A DNA stretch of 64,000 nt from Trichaptum fuscoviolaceum (lineage: Eukaryota > Basidiomycota > Agaricomycetes > Hymenochaetales > Trichaptaceae), in assembly GCA_910574455.1 (NCBI GenBank), contig CAJSYZ010000011.1:2108001-2172000 (forward strand), given 5' to 3'. Every line of letters starts with the position of its first letter. Within the stretch, counting starts at the first letter, position 1. A program made the position numbers and the translations under genes. Positions 12,061 to 22,660 of the stretch are shown one piece after another. The notes below the pieces were generated by a model, which was not told the DNA's origin, did no database searches, and saw only the letters and a program-made list of their open reading frames with translations.

Positions 12061-12253
12061 CGCAGATCAGAATCTGCTCTTGCCCGCAGGACAGTTTGGA
12101 CGATACACCATAGGGTTTGCAATTCCCTGCATGCAGCAACTCTTTGTGTGCTAGTAGCGGAAGTAAATTATGATGTTAAAATAAAAATGTTGTAAATACA
12201 TAGCAATAATTTATCCTGTTCGACATGCAAGATAAATAGAGGCCATTCACAAC

Positions 12254-14926
12254 TTAGTGGTGTGAGTATGATTTCTTTCGCTTCTGCGTTTTCTCGGGAG
12301 ATGGTGGAAGAAGGTCGTCAATAGGGTGCTTTTGTGATGGATGTGTTGTTGGAATTGATTGGTCCTGTGGCTGTGCTGGCTCGGGCTTGAAATGTATACC
12401 ATCTATTATGTTGTCACCTCTGTTAGTCAGACGATCTATTTGTGCTGTCACCATCTCTAGTGCTGATCGTATATGTGAGAGGCGGTCTTTGAACTGCAAA
12501 CCCGTATGTGCACTCTCCAGGAGGACTCGGATGTCCATTAACCTTGGTATGATGCTTTCCAATTCATTTAATGCACGAGCAATTGCCTGATCATCAACCC
12601 CAGCCTTTGCACTCCGTTCCTGTCCCTCAGAAAAGGCACTCTCGTTGTCGCTAACCTCCTTGTCATGGTCGGAGTCCTGACTGGTAATTGGTGATTCAAC
12701 TGTAATATCAAGGTTGTCGTTTGCATCAAGGCCGTCCGTTGTTAGGAAGGGATCATCGGTTTGGAGAAATGTATCAATTGTGGACTGGAGGGCACGATCA
12801 ATTGGATCCATGAGGCTATCTGGATGAGATGTGCGTGCTATTGCATCTTCCTTTGTTGTAGGAATACTGATTTCAGGCACATTCAGATGGAACTTCTCAT
12901 TCAAGTTGCGAATGTGACACACTGCAGCTCGAAGATGCTTGCAAGCACCACCTCTGTGTTGAAAGTCTGGACAGCTGCATGCACCTGTGCCTTCTACTCG
13001 AAGCTCAATGTCGTATACGGTGGGCTGATCTTCACCCTCCAGTGCTTGAGCTGAGAAACAGGTGAATCGGAATATCCCATCGTTGAATATCGGAGTGCTG
13101 ATTTGCCTGTGATCAAGTAGATCTTGCGCACTTGAATCTCGAGATGCATCTGGTGCAAGATAGAATACAACAGGTTCGCTTGCAGCTGCTGTGCCAGTCC
13201 ACTTTCGACCTCGAGCTCGATGGTTCTGTGCTTGCTGACGCTTCTTCTTAATGACCTCATCTCCACCGGGTAGACGTTTCCATCTTTCCTCAAGGACTTG
13301 TAACTCTTCTTCATCCGCCCTTCGCTGAGCAAAGATACCTGGAACAATTTTATCCACTAAAATTCGCAAAAGAACATCAACACGAAGTCGTCTGCCACCA
13401 TGTTTCCATCTTTGTAAGTGTTTACCCTTCAACACATTGTTGAATGACTCGAGATGGTTTGTTGTAGTAACAATGTTTTCAATTGGGCAATTCATTCTCT
13501 TTGCTGCTAGAATTCGACCACGTGCGGACCAGCTTTCCCAGAGTGCTTCAGATGCAAGCCAATAGGACAACAAGTAGTCAAGATGATCTTCCGCCTGCTT
13601 AACCGTGCTGCTGTGCTCCATTGGAAGCAACTGCAGTTTGGCCTTCTCTGAAAGCACAAGCTGCTTGGCTATGCTAAAGCTCTCTGTGAGAAGTAGGGCT
13701 GCCTCCAGATGCCGTGCACCATCAAGGAGCTCCCTATGCAATGCTGAGTCGCCTCGTATCCTTTTTGTTCGACTGTTTCGCCATGACTGACGGATATGAA
13801 ATCGGCAGATTAGAAGTACGATGTATGGAAGAACAAGGCTAAGAGCGTTTCGTTCCTTGTGGTCTGTGTCGGTGATGCAGACAGCCGGAAGAAAGGTGAC
13901 TCCCCCTTTTGTCCCAAGTGAGTGCACCCATCTCTTGAGAAGCTTTCGCAGTATCTCAGAGTTGTATCCAGATGAGGTTTGTTGATTTTCTGAAGGTGCC
14001 GAAAATAGAAGGAACGCCAACGGAACACCAACATTCTTGTCATCGATTCCCATTATAATGAAGAGGAGTAGCTTTCGATCACAGATTCCAAACGTCCCAT
14101 CAAGTATAATTTGACTCTCGTGTCCATAATCCCATGCGGCTTTCTTCATTTCCTCCGTGCTAATGCAAATTTCGAAACGCTCATTTTTTGAAGCACGAGC
14201 TGAGTAATGAAAGACGGCATCAGCAAGCGTCTTGTTGAATTTTGGTGAGCTTTTGTCAAGCCATTGGTGAACGTTGATATGAGCAGGAATGCGTGTGTCT
14301 ATCCCCTGCTCACGATTGAACTGACGATACATTGCTCGAGTGTCGGAATCATGCAGAACCCATCGATATTTCGTGTTCACCTGGCCTTCAAATGTCTTTG
14401 GCATGCTTGGATAGCTTTTGGCCTGGACTGCTGCATGATTTCGAGCCTTGATTTCAGTAAGTGGTGATCCGGTATGGAGCAGTTGTAGACAATGCTTGAA
14501 CACATCAGGATGTAGAGGTGCAAGAGGTGCATTGGCATAACGAGCCGATATGCAGCCATCGTTGTGAAACAGATAGCCTCGAATTCGCAGGACCTTCGAA
14601 CCATCTGAGGAGTAGACCACCTCTGCATGTGCAAGACATCCGGTAAATGGTAAAGGTCGACTATTCCTTCCGTTCTCTTTATGTGTGCTACCACAGTCGC
14701 TGTTAATAAGGTTAGTCATTGTAATGGGATTGATTTTGCTAATCTGCGCACCATTGGAATAGAACTCGACGTGTTTCCTTCCCCTTCCCTCCAGACACTC
14801 TAGACCATTTTCGAACCCATCTATTCCGAGAGCTTTCCCGCTCATCATCATCCAGCCGGTTGTTTGCCAATAGCGCAGCTGCAAGAGCTTGTTCATCATC
14901 TTTATTTGCATGGTACTTGTGATCAA
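12254..14926 (-). CDS. MULE transposase with SWIM zinc finger
   Basis: This 890-codon minus-strand frame encodes the transposase of the surrounding element. It should bind the TIRs and catalyse cut-and-paste in the nucleus. An N-terminal substrate-binding-like region (P-L-P-F-T-G-C-L-A-H, I-R-G-Y) comes first. The MULE DDE core follows, with the first Asp in D-G-T-F near residue 275 and the second in T-D-T-D-H-K-E-R near residue 352. The motif N-H-L-E-S-F-N-N-V-L-K-G-K-H lies further on. A SWIM finger (C-S-C-P-D-F-x6-C-K-H) is near residues 645-660. An acidic linker, a helical stretch and a basic K-R-K-K tail close the protein. The true N-terminus is probably in the overlapping frame at 14739-15125, so the first 30 or so residues given here may not be used. 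The core has no internal stop. Confidence 0.88.
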   Translation of the reverse strand: MITSTMQIKMMNKLLQLRYWQTTGWMMMSGKALGIDGFENGLECLEGRGRKHVEFYSNGAQISKINPITMTNLINSDCGSTHKENGRNSRPLPFTGCLAHAEVVYSSDGSKVLRIRGYLFHNDGCISARYANAPLAPLHPDVFKHCLQLLHTGSPLTEIKARNHAAVQAKSYPSMPKTFEGQVNTKYRWVLHDSDTRAMYRQFNREQGIDTRIPAHINVHQWLDKSSPKFNKTLADAVFHYSARASKNERFEICISTEEMKKAAWDYGHESQIILDGTFGICDRKLLLFIIMGIDDKNVGVPLAFLLFSAPSENQQTSSGYNSEILRKLLKRWVHSLGTKGGVTFLPAVCITDTDHKERNALSLVLPYIVLLICRFHIRQSWRNSRTKRIRGDSALHRELLDGARHLEAALLLTESFSIAKQLVLSEKAKLQLLPMEHSSTVKQAEDHLDYLLSYWLASEALWESWSARGRILAAKRMNCPIENIVTTTNHLESFNNVLKGKHLQRWKHGGRRLRVDVLLRILVDKIVPGIFAQRRADEEELQVLEERWKRLPGGDEVIKKKRQQAQNHRARGRKWTGTAAASEPVVFYLAPDASRDSSAQDLLDHRQISTPIFNDGIFRFTCFSAQALEGEDQPTVYDIELRVEGTGACSCPDFQHRGGACKHLRAAVCHIRNLNEKFHLNVPEISIPTTKEDAIARTSHPDSLMDPIDRALQSTIDTFLQTDDPFLTTDGLDANDNLDITVESPITSQDSDHDKEVSDNESAFSEGQERSAKAGVDDQAIARALNELESIIPRLMDIRVLLESAHTGLQFKDRLSHIRSALEMVTAQIDRLTNRGDNIIDGIHFKPEPAQPQDQSIPTTHPSQKHPIDDLLPPSPEKTQKRKKSYSHH

Positions 14927-15125
14927 TATCTTGACCTGATTGATAGAGTTGTTGCAAAGCTTCTGACTGCTGCAAAGTCAGATCAAGAGCTCTGAAGTTT
15001 ATGCTAGATGCTGCTCGACGTGCTGTCAATGCATTCCCGGTAAGCTGTTGACCGCTGGCCTCTTCCGAAGAAATGTTTCGGAAGATGTCTCGGGTTTGCC
15101 GTATATTATGCTGTTGGTGTGGCAT
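14739..15125 (-). CDS. Probable N-terminal part of the MULE transposase
   Basis: This minus-strand frame of 128 codons begins MPHQQHNIRQTR and is rich in Gln and acidic residues. It overlaps the start of the 890-codon frame in a different phase. In related transposases a segment like this precedes the core, so the two are probably parts of one protein. I could not find a convincing GT-AG pair joining them, so a one-base frameshift near 14850 is the alternative. Confidence 0.45.
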   Translation of the reverse strand: MPHQQHNIRQTRDIFRNISSEEASGQQLTGNALTARRAASSINFRALDLTLQQSEALQQLYQSGQDIDHKYHANKDDEQALAAALLANNRLDDDERESSRNRWVRKWSRVSGGKGKETRRVLFQWCAD

Positions 15126-15504
15126 TGCTTTGAAGAACAGCAGAAGTCATATCAGTGCAATATGTTCATGGTATCGCTGCAGACGGCCTGTACATGTATG
15201 CGGCAAAATCAATTGCCGGATAGCATTGTAAAATTTGCATGCATTATATAATTTCTATCTTTCCTCAATATTTCTATATTTCTATATACCTTCAACTTGC
15301 TCACTGAGTAGACTAATAATTAGCTGATAGAATTCATGCATTTTCTCTCTTAATATATATGACATTGCAGGCAATGTAGTGTTCTCTGAATGATATAAAT
15401 AACCTTAACTCTTAATGACCTACGGTTCACGTACTAGGCACTGGCAGGCACATGACTAAAATCACATGACTTGCTCCACCGACTTGCTCCAGCAGGGCCA
15501 AAGT

Positions 15505-15587
15505 TGCCCGGAGGTGGTCCAACAGGCCCACGGCAAAATCCGAGGTGTCTTCCGAAAAAGGAACTTCGTTGTCTGGGCTTAGCATTC
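15505..15587 (-). repeat. Right TIR of the MULE
   Basis: This is the reverse complement of 10011-10093, 83 bp and identical by eye. It is followed directly by the 9-bp TSD GTGCCGGAG (15588-15596). Confidence 0.93.
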
Positions 15588-15966
15588 GTGCCGGAGTGAC
15601 TCATCGCAGCTTCATAAACCAACTCAGAGTCAGGCCACAGGCGCCCGGTGCGGCATATCGTTTGTTCAAGCTCCCAGGGAGATACTGAAACTCTCAATAA
15701 GATGTTCAGATATGTAAGACTCTTCTAACAAATTTCACAAGACATATACAAGATACGATTCATATCTGAGAAATGTCCATTCGCTGTAAGGAATAGCAAT
15801 ATGATAAACATCGGGAAGGTAAGAAGAGGGCTTCTACAGTGTAAATCAACTTATTTAATTAAAATGTTCGAGGGTTCGGAAAACTGAAATGCATAGCGCT
15901 TGGAGAAAAGGAGGTGGTGGTTTGGCGGTGAAGCTTGAAGGCTCTATCTCGGCTGTTACTGGTATT

Positions 15967-16316
15967 TTACTGGCACAACTATGGAAATAATAAGTCATTC
16001 GATCCATTACTATCAGAATAAAAGTTGAAGTAACACTCACTCCAATAGGAAGTGCTGGGATTCCGGGCAACGGCAAGGAAAGGCCCAATGGTGTGCATAC
16101 CTGAGGTGCGGTGCACGAGATGGGAAGAGGGAGCGAGCTTATATCCGGGAGGGGAAGTGCAGGCAATGCAGTTAAGTTGATGCATAACAGCGAGGGGATC
16201 AAGTTAGTCGGAAGAAGCCCTGAAAGCTGTCTCTCAACAAGCGTGCCTCCTGGCGTAGGGCTGGCGATGCTGACTGCCGCGAAGGCGAGGGTGACGAGTG
16301 CGGTGAATGATTTCAT
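15967..16316 (-). CDS. Small secreted protein B (4-Cys)
   Basis: This predicted 95-residue secreted protein has exons 16041-16316 and 15967-15978, with a 62-base GT-AG intron. It starts MKSFTALVTLAFAAVSIA and is nearly the same in the signal peptide as proteins A and C. The mature part is rich in Leu and Pro. It has four cysteines: one early, then C-x5-C, then the last one supplied by the second exon (G^LCQ-stop). The ending P-I-G^x-C is shared with protein A at 7069. Function is unknown. Reading through the intron gives an unrelated tail, so the spliced form is preferred. Confidence 0.75.
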
Positions 16317-16414
16317 ATCTAAAGACTGGAGCCGGGATATGAGGTGGTCGAATGTAGCTTGTTGTACTTGGCTCTAGTGTTGAGGATGCCTTGAAAAAGC
16401 GCGTAGTTGACCCC

Positions 16415-16421
16415 ATTTATA
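16415..16421 (-). promoter_or_regulatory. TATA box of secreted protein B
   Basis: TATAAAT on the minus strand lies about 100 bases upstream of the ATG at 16316. Confidence 0.5.
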
Positions 16422-17898
16422 CTCTGAGTCCTCTCGATGACGTTAGTGCGCATGGATTTAAGTCGAACGTACGCGCGTATGAATCTGTGTCGTTCGATTT
16501 ACGGATCGTCTGTCGCTCGCTTTGCGGATGGTCGCGGAGAAAGTGCGTATGCGCAAATCATTCTTTCCCCAGATAGTATTAGACCCTAAAAGCGAAGCAC
16601 TGCTTCATGCGAATTCCGTGGTTATAAGAAATGAAGCTCGGATTGTTTTGAGATATATCGGAGTCCTCAGGTCTGTACCTTTTCATCTGAGACTATATCC
16701 AGGTCCATTGGATCACAGTTTGTCCTTGGTTCGCTTCAGCTAAAGACTTTTAGCTCATAATTGAGTTGATTAACAAAATATTTTGACCGAATGATAGATT
16801 ACTTCACATCGTTATTGATGAGTCGATAACCAGTATGCATTAGCCGCTCTAATTCCTTCGTGAAATTAGCAACGCTTTAGCTCAATGATCGGACCATACC
16901 TCATAGCAGCTGTCCCAAAGACATCTTATATGGAAGCCGTCAAATCACAGACACAATTGCTGTCAGTGTCACGGGCTCGTCTTCGAAGTTGCAGATTGTG
17001 AGTCGGTGCATGATGAGGCAGTTACCTGAAAATTTCCAGATTTATACCATAGTGATCAGTGTCAGGTTCAAGATGCTGCTTGAGGACAGTGCCCTTCCCT
17101 GGGGTTGCATTGACCACCTCAACGGCGTCTAACATGCGAATGGCTTCTTGTCATTTCACAAGAGCTTCAGAGGACTTGATGCGGTCCGAGAGACAGAAAA
17201 CTGCCGGTATAGAGTGCCACTGTATTTCAAGGTGAAAAGGGCTCCTCGGATGTGATGACCTGCGGCAGGGAAAGATCAGCCGTGGGAACGTCGGACTTCA
17301 ACTTGAAGCCTGAGTTGTCGAGGTTGCTTACTCAGCAACTTCAAGTTCCAGCAGGTCTGAGTCACTGGACCCTGAGCCTTTTTAGGAAGCGCGGCAAACT
17401 CCGAACCAAAAGTGCGGAAATGAGTTTGCCGTCGTGCGGCATGCAATCGTCGACCCAGCCACACACCCTTTTCCCCATCCACACATCCTCATTCCTCTCA
17501 GCTCGCACGCCAAGCTGAACCGGACCCGCTACTATTATCGCGACAGTCTGCGCTGAATATCGTCCGTGGCGAATATGCTAAAACTTATTAGTGGCCACAG
17601 GGAACAGTTGTTCGCACAGATCTTGGGTTTGGTCCTTCGTTCATCACACACTGGCAATTCAGACAGTGCTCCGGTTCTTCAACATGCGTGAATAGGATGT
17701 GTAGTTGTTCCTCTCGTGACTGATCATATTCCAGGATGCCTGCTGGTCCTCGTTCTGGGATGGTCCCATCTCGTAAATGCTCAGCACACTCCGTGGCGAG
17801 GCTTCCTTGTTTGAAATGCACTTCAACGCCGCCAATTGACGTGAATGTTTGTTCCCCCATTGCATCCGCAAGATAGGATTTCAGCACCTCAATGTACC
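16422..17898. other. Intergenic with unassigned minus-strand coding-like pieces
   Basis: Two minus-strand stretches look coding but unfamiliar. About 17025-17140 reads M-L-D-A-V-E-V-V-N-A-T-P-G-K-G and ends at a plausible GT donor. The frame at 17588-17880 contains a Cys-rich C-L-N-C-Q-C. They may be parts of one decayed gene cut by the repeat array that begins at 17899. I recognise no family. Confidence 0.3.
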
Positions 17899-18310
17899 TA
17901 TCTGACCCGCGTTTTATCATAATCTGACACATCGACTTATATAAATCCAACCCCTTATAATACATAAATCTGACAATTATAACGGCTATTGCCAACATCT
18001 TAAAAGTAATATCGGACAACTTGCGAAATAATATCTGACAATTTGAGAATCAATATCTGACAATTTGAGTTATCTAAATCCAACCCCGGCATTTACAAGA
18101 ATCCAACCCTTCAATGTATGCATTTCTGACCCTTAATAGTATCCAATTCCAACCCTTCAAAGTATTTAAATTCAACCTCTCAAAGTATGCAAATCCGACC
18201 TCTCAAAAGTATGTAAATCCAACAAAAGGTGTACGTAAATCCAACCTCCCGGAGAATTGATTTCTGACCCCTCGTAGAACCATTATCTGACCTCCGTAAA
18301 GTGTAGTACT
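17899..18310 (+). repeat. Left subterminal repeat array
   Basis: About fifteen degenerate blocks alternate between TATCTGAC and ATCCAACCC, spaced 25-30 bases, in AT-rich sequence. The array at 23260-23657 has the same blocks in the opposite orientation. Confidence 0.7.
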
Positions 18311-18399
18311 AGTATATATGTGACCCTCCGAGTCGTGAGAATCTATTTCTGACCCCTTCCGTATACCCGAACCTCAAACCTCGATACTCACAACAGCAG

Positions 18400-18579
18400 C
18401 AGCGATGATCACGATTTCCCTCCGCTCGATTTCAAAGAGGTTCACACTTCAATAGTCTTGCTTACCTCAAACACGGTGTGCGCTTGAGCAGCGCCAACTG
18501 GGCTGCCATCAAACAGGCCAACGCCGACAGGACATTCTTTCGTTCAGCAAGTAAGGTCGATGAGGTATACCTCGCATAC
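18400..18579 (+). pseudogene. Coding segment split by a solo LTR, 5' part
   Basis: An open frame on the plus strand reads up to the LTR insertion point: A-N-W-A-A-I-K-Q-A-N-A-D-R-T-F-F-R-S. It resumes in the same frame at 21095 once the LTR and one copy of the 5-bp TSD are removed. I do not recognise the family. Confidence 0.5.
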
Positions 18580-21094
18580 TGTTACGACCTGGGGGGAACC
18601 TGGGGGCCGGGGCGCGTTAGCGGCTTCCGGGGCAAGGCCTGGGAGAGCGCGCGGCAGCGGAGAAGGCGACGGGGAACCGTTAAGGACGCTACAACGCCAA
18701 CGGAGTCGCGCGGGGAGCGGGGCTACGGGGGCGAGACGCAAGGGGGCTCAAGGCGAGGACGGGACGGAGTCAGAGTCGAGGCTGGGAAGGCAGAGTCAAG
18801 GCGCGGGGAGACAGAGTCGAGACGCGGGGAGATGCAAAGCGGGATTCTGGCGGGAATCTGGATTCGTGCGGGAATCTGGATTCGGGTGGGAATCTGGATT
18901 CGTGCGGGAATCGCAGAGCGGGAATCGTTCGGGACTTTGGCGGGAATCGCAGAGCGGGATTCTGGCGGGAATCTCAGAGCGGGATTCTGGGCAGGACTCA
19001 GGGCGGGATTCACAGAGCGGGATCCGGGACAAGACAGAGACAAGAGAGCCAGAGAGCAGGCGTGCTCAGGACAGGAGCAGAGAGCTCAGGATAACCGGGA
19101 TCTCAAGGCAACACTTCTGTTATCAGGAGGAGGTTCCCTAAGGAAGCACTCGACAAGTTAGCGTTGTAAAACTACACTAGAGACAAGACAGAAACACACC
19201 TAAGGAAGCACTCGACAAGAGGACAAAAGTGAGTGCTCCTTACGGTGGCGACAGGTATTTATCTACTGGGCAGAATCTACAGGGAACGGGCATGCACAAA
19301 CGCGCAACTAACTAGTTACACAATCTTGCGGGCGAAGGCCGCGCATACAGTGACGTGAATCCGGGATTCTCGGGATTCGGTGCGGGGGACATCTGGGCAA
19401 GATCTAAGGGAACGAGCGTGAAGCATGGTCAAGTGAAACAAAGAGAACTAAAGGAATGTAATTGGTGCGCGAGGTATCAAGCTGGCGCACAGGCAGCGGG
19501 GTAACGAGCGTGGGGGGCGGATGTAATGCATACATCGTCTCGGGATAAGTTGCAGGCAACTTCTGGCGTGGATCAGGGTCGCGGGAGATCGACAGGGACC
19601 AACTTCGAAGAAGCCGGTGCTTCGATGTCGTAACGAAGCCTAATCGCGAGGCGCGCGCGGGGCAGGGCGACTAAGGACGGGGTTCGAGTCCTTGCGGACA
19701 ATGAGATCAATCCCGCACACGGGGTGGCGGGAATGTGGTCTGCGGGCCGGGACAGGACGCTACTAGCGAGACTAGTTGGCTGGCACGTGCGTGGCCAGGC
19801 CAATCACCTGGGGCTATCTCAAGACGAGGTTAGCATCGAGGAGCGGGAAGCTAAGGGGTTTCCTTTGGACGACGGGAAACTCGCGCGATTCGCGACGGGA
19901 TCATGCAGGGAATCTGGTTCGGGTTTCGACCGGGTTTCGAGTTCGGGTTTCGACTGGGAATCGAGTTCGGGTTTCGACCGGGAATCGAGACAGGGTTCGA
20001 CCGGGAATCGTAGCGGGAATCTTTCGGGAATCAGAGCGGGAACTTAGCTGGGGTTGCGATGGGAATTGCGGCGGGATCGAAGGCGGGAATCCTGCGGGGG
20101 ATTTGCGCCGGGATTCGAGACGGGACGCGAGGCGGGAAACGAGCGGGATTTCGACTGGGATCGTGCGGGGGAAAGGAGTGGGATTCCAACCGGGAAGCGA
20201 ACGGGGTTTCTACCGGGAATGAGCGGGGGAGTCTGGCGAGACTCTAGTCGGGAAACGAGCGGGGGGAGTTTGGCGGGACTCCAACCTGGACGAGTGGGGG
20301 AGTCTTGACGGGACTCCAACCGGGAACAAGCGTGGGTTGCGGGATTGTCAGAGAGGACGCTTGACAGCGTTCGCGGCGAGGCGGGATTCCTGGCGGGGCA
20401 GGCTGTGGACGAACAAGGGCAGGTCGAGAGGCACAGGATGTCGAAGGGGTTAGCTAGGGCACCGTGGCAGGACGAGCGCAGGGCAGGGTTCGTGACCGGG
20501 CAGGATTGCGGGACAGCAATCCTTGACCGCTGTCGTGTTGGCTTACTCAAGGCCAGACAGAGGTCGGCTTTGGACGCAGTGGATCAATCTCCTAACTGCA
20601 CTTCATGACTGTGGACGCGAGGCCGGGATCTGGTATCCGGGCATAGTCGAGAACCTACGAGGTCTGGGATAGCTATGGCTATGGCTATGGCTGTGGCAGG
20701 CTATGGCTATGGCTGTGGCTATGGTGAGTGACTTTGGGACTATGGCGAGGTACGGGGTTCACTGGAGCGGGGAACAGAGCATGACGGGAGCGGGGAGCAA
20801 GCGGCGGATCATCCTAGAGTCGGGGGAACGACGAGGCGGGCTAGGGATGGATCGAGACGCGGGGACGAGGCGGGGGACTGACGAGGAGACGTGGGCGAGG
20901 ACAAGCAGGGGCGAGGAGGTCGTAGCGGGGCGGAACTCTTAGCAGGAGAATGCATGGCGAAGCAGAGGTTCTTCCGGGATCAGAGAGCGGGGGATCCTTT
21001 CGGGATCTAGCCAAGGTCGCGATTTCGGGTTTCAGTATACCGGGTTCTGTTCGGGATTGCCTTAGACATGTTGGGGTCCTGGGGGATCCCAACA
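18580..21094 (-). mobile_element. Solo LTR of a Gypsy family related to the full element at 41875
   Basis: On the minus strand the sequence begins TGTTGGGATCCC and ends GGTCGTAACA. A 5-bp target-site duplication, CATAC, flanks it at 18575-18579 and 21095-21099. The last ten bases equal the end of the 818-bp LTRs of the element at 41875. The paired GGAAGCACTC blocks and the TATA/start-site region near 19200-19260 also align with that LTR. No internal gag or pol remains, as expected after LTR-LTR recombination. At 2515 bp it is about three times longer than the relative, mainly because of tandem GGGAATC-type units at 18836-19030 and 19905-20350. Open frames inside it are repeat-driven and not genes. 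Confidence 0.88.
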
Positions 21095-21198
21095 CATACA
21101 TCAGTCTCGAGACGCAGATAGTTGTCGGGTGCGCTATGTCAACTGGAGAACCGGAGCTCTCCTACAGCCCACCTGACTGCGACCCAACCGAAGATTAA
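21095..21198 (+). pseudogene. Coding segment split by a solo LTR, 3' part
   Basis: After the TSD the frame continues as I-S-L-E-T-Q-I-V-V-G-C-A-M-S-T-G and ends with an acidic tail at a TAA (21196-21198). Joined to 18400-18579 it gives a continuous frame, showing that the LTR landed in an exon-like sequence. The family is unknown. Confidence 0.5.
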
Positions 21199-22660
21199 TC
21201 CCAGAGCGACGGGATTATAAGTATCTTTGCGGAAACCGACGCCGTTGGAGATCTTTATTCATCCGATGAGAAGCCACTCAAAGGACATTCCCATATGTCA
21301 GTGATATTACCAGCTACCAAGTCAAGTGCTAGTATTTGCCAAGGCTTGAGATGCCAGTGGTTGGGTAACCTGACATGGTATGTGACATTCTTCTCTCTTC
21401 TCTCTCTTTGCTCACGTCACGTCTCATTCCTTCCAAGGAACTTCGATCGACATGCTTGTCAGCTATTACAGCTCTCCAACCACGCCAACTTCCGCTAATA
21501 CTTCGCCCATCGCTTTGCAGTGATTCAGGCTCTCTGCTTCGTCATTATCTGCACCATTTGCCTTGAGTGGTGACTGCTCGACACCACCTTCCATTCGACC
21601 TCTGAACCTGAATAGAAAACACTCTTGTTCTCGCTGTCCGTGCCACCCGATCAGTGGAAGGACTAGCCCAGTTCTCGATACTCAAGCACACCAACCCCCA
21701 AAATGTCCGCTTTGTTCTTGTGCTACTCTTCGACTGATTCGCCTCCTTCGACGCTCCTGCACGAACTGCTTAGGGTGCTGCTTCCGATGCACCCCGGACG
21801 ACCGTCCATCGATTTGCCACTCATCGATCTACGCCTTTGCCTCCGCCGAGCCAGCATATCCTCCGTCACGATTCTTGAGGGGGCTGAATTGCGGGGCAAT
21901 TAAGTTGTCAGCTCCACATTGCCAGTATAGCAGAGGCTTTTTCTTCAATCGTAAGCAGGTCTTTTCTTTAACCCTCAATTGCATGCTAAACTGTAGAGTT
22001 AGTGTACGCCTCGCGTCCATTAGCTTGGACGGCAGTTCCCCTTCCGAAACCGTGAGTTTATTCTTCTTCTGGTCTTGAATACCATTCTCACCCTCAGACG
22101 CAGTGTAGGAAGTTGCCACCCAGATATCACAATCCTGGGTCCAATCTTTCAAATGGCAAATCGCTTCCGAAAACCGTGAGCATTACTTCTCTTATATGCT
22201 TGATACCATTCTTACCTTTAGATTTAGTGTAGGAAGTTTGCCATTGAGACATTGTCAACTTTGTCTTCATTTGATCTTCAACATCAATCCTGGTAGCAAT
22301 GGCCACACTCATGCACCCAAGGTTGCGTCCTCTGAGCAACCTCCTCTATCACTTGCTACCGCTTCCGCCGCAATAGTTACACAGTTCTCTGGCATTCGCC
22401 TGTCAGCAATCTACATGTGGCCTATCGGGCTAGCACCACACACCCCGCTGTTCGTCGGTTACCTTCAACAAGGATACTGGCGAGCTCTTCGTGTCATGTC
22501 CCTTGTTGCACGATATTTGCTAATGGCTGCCCCTATTCGAAACTGTGAGTGCACCTTTCTCTTATTTCGCTGTTACATCCTAACTCCTCGTGGCAGCAAC
22601 CGAATGGGACCTATCTCAGAAGTGAGGCATGTCTGAAATGACGAGCATCAACAAGACAGC
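21199..22660 (+). other. Unassigned intron-rich coding-like region inside the putative element
   Basis: The region has several plausible GT-AG introns and open stretches, for example 21703-21903 and 22196-22636, but no motif I can name. Part of it (about 22013-22260) is a tandem duplication. It may be captured host sequence or decayed element genes. Confidence 0.3.
22013..22260 (+). repeat. Imperfect tandem duplication of about 120 bp
   Basis: Two adjacent units share the order TTCCGAAA(A)CCGTGAG, then GATACCATTCTYACC, then AGTGTAGGAAGTT. Each looks like an exon end, an intron and the next exon start, so one exon-intron unit was duplicated. Confidence 0.55.

Larger units (their letters stand above)
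10011..15587. mobile_element. Complete MULE DNA transposon
   Basis: This is a 5577-bp Mutator-like element. Its terminal inverted repeats, 10011-10093 and 15505-15587, are 83 bp and identical by eye. A 9-bp direct repeat, GTGCCGGAG, lies immediately outside both ends (10002-10010 and 15588-15596). That is the target-site duplication length typical of MULEs. The right half encodes a MULE transposase with a SWIM zinc finger, on the minus strand. The left half (about 10.4-12.0 kb) holds broken host-like coding fragments. Identical TIRs and an intact TSD argue for a recent insertion. Confidence 0.93.

Noticed and set aside
15855..16316. Hydrophobin identity for the small secreted proteins
   Set aside because: Hydrophobins need eight cysteines with two CC pairs. 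These proteins have four to seven and at most one CC.
17899..18310. Regularly spaced short repeats resembling a CRISPR array
   Set aside because: The units are degenerate, alternate between two motifs and have an inverted partner at 23260-23657. The organism is a fungus. A transposon subterminal array fits better.
18478..20947. Several long open frames, Arg/Gly/Ser-rich, on both strands
   Set aside because: They lie inside the solo LTR and are generated by GGGAATC-type tandem repeats without in-frame stops. They have no protein motif.
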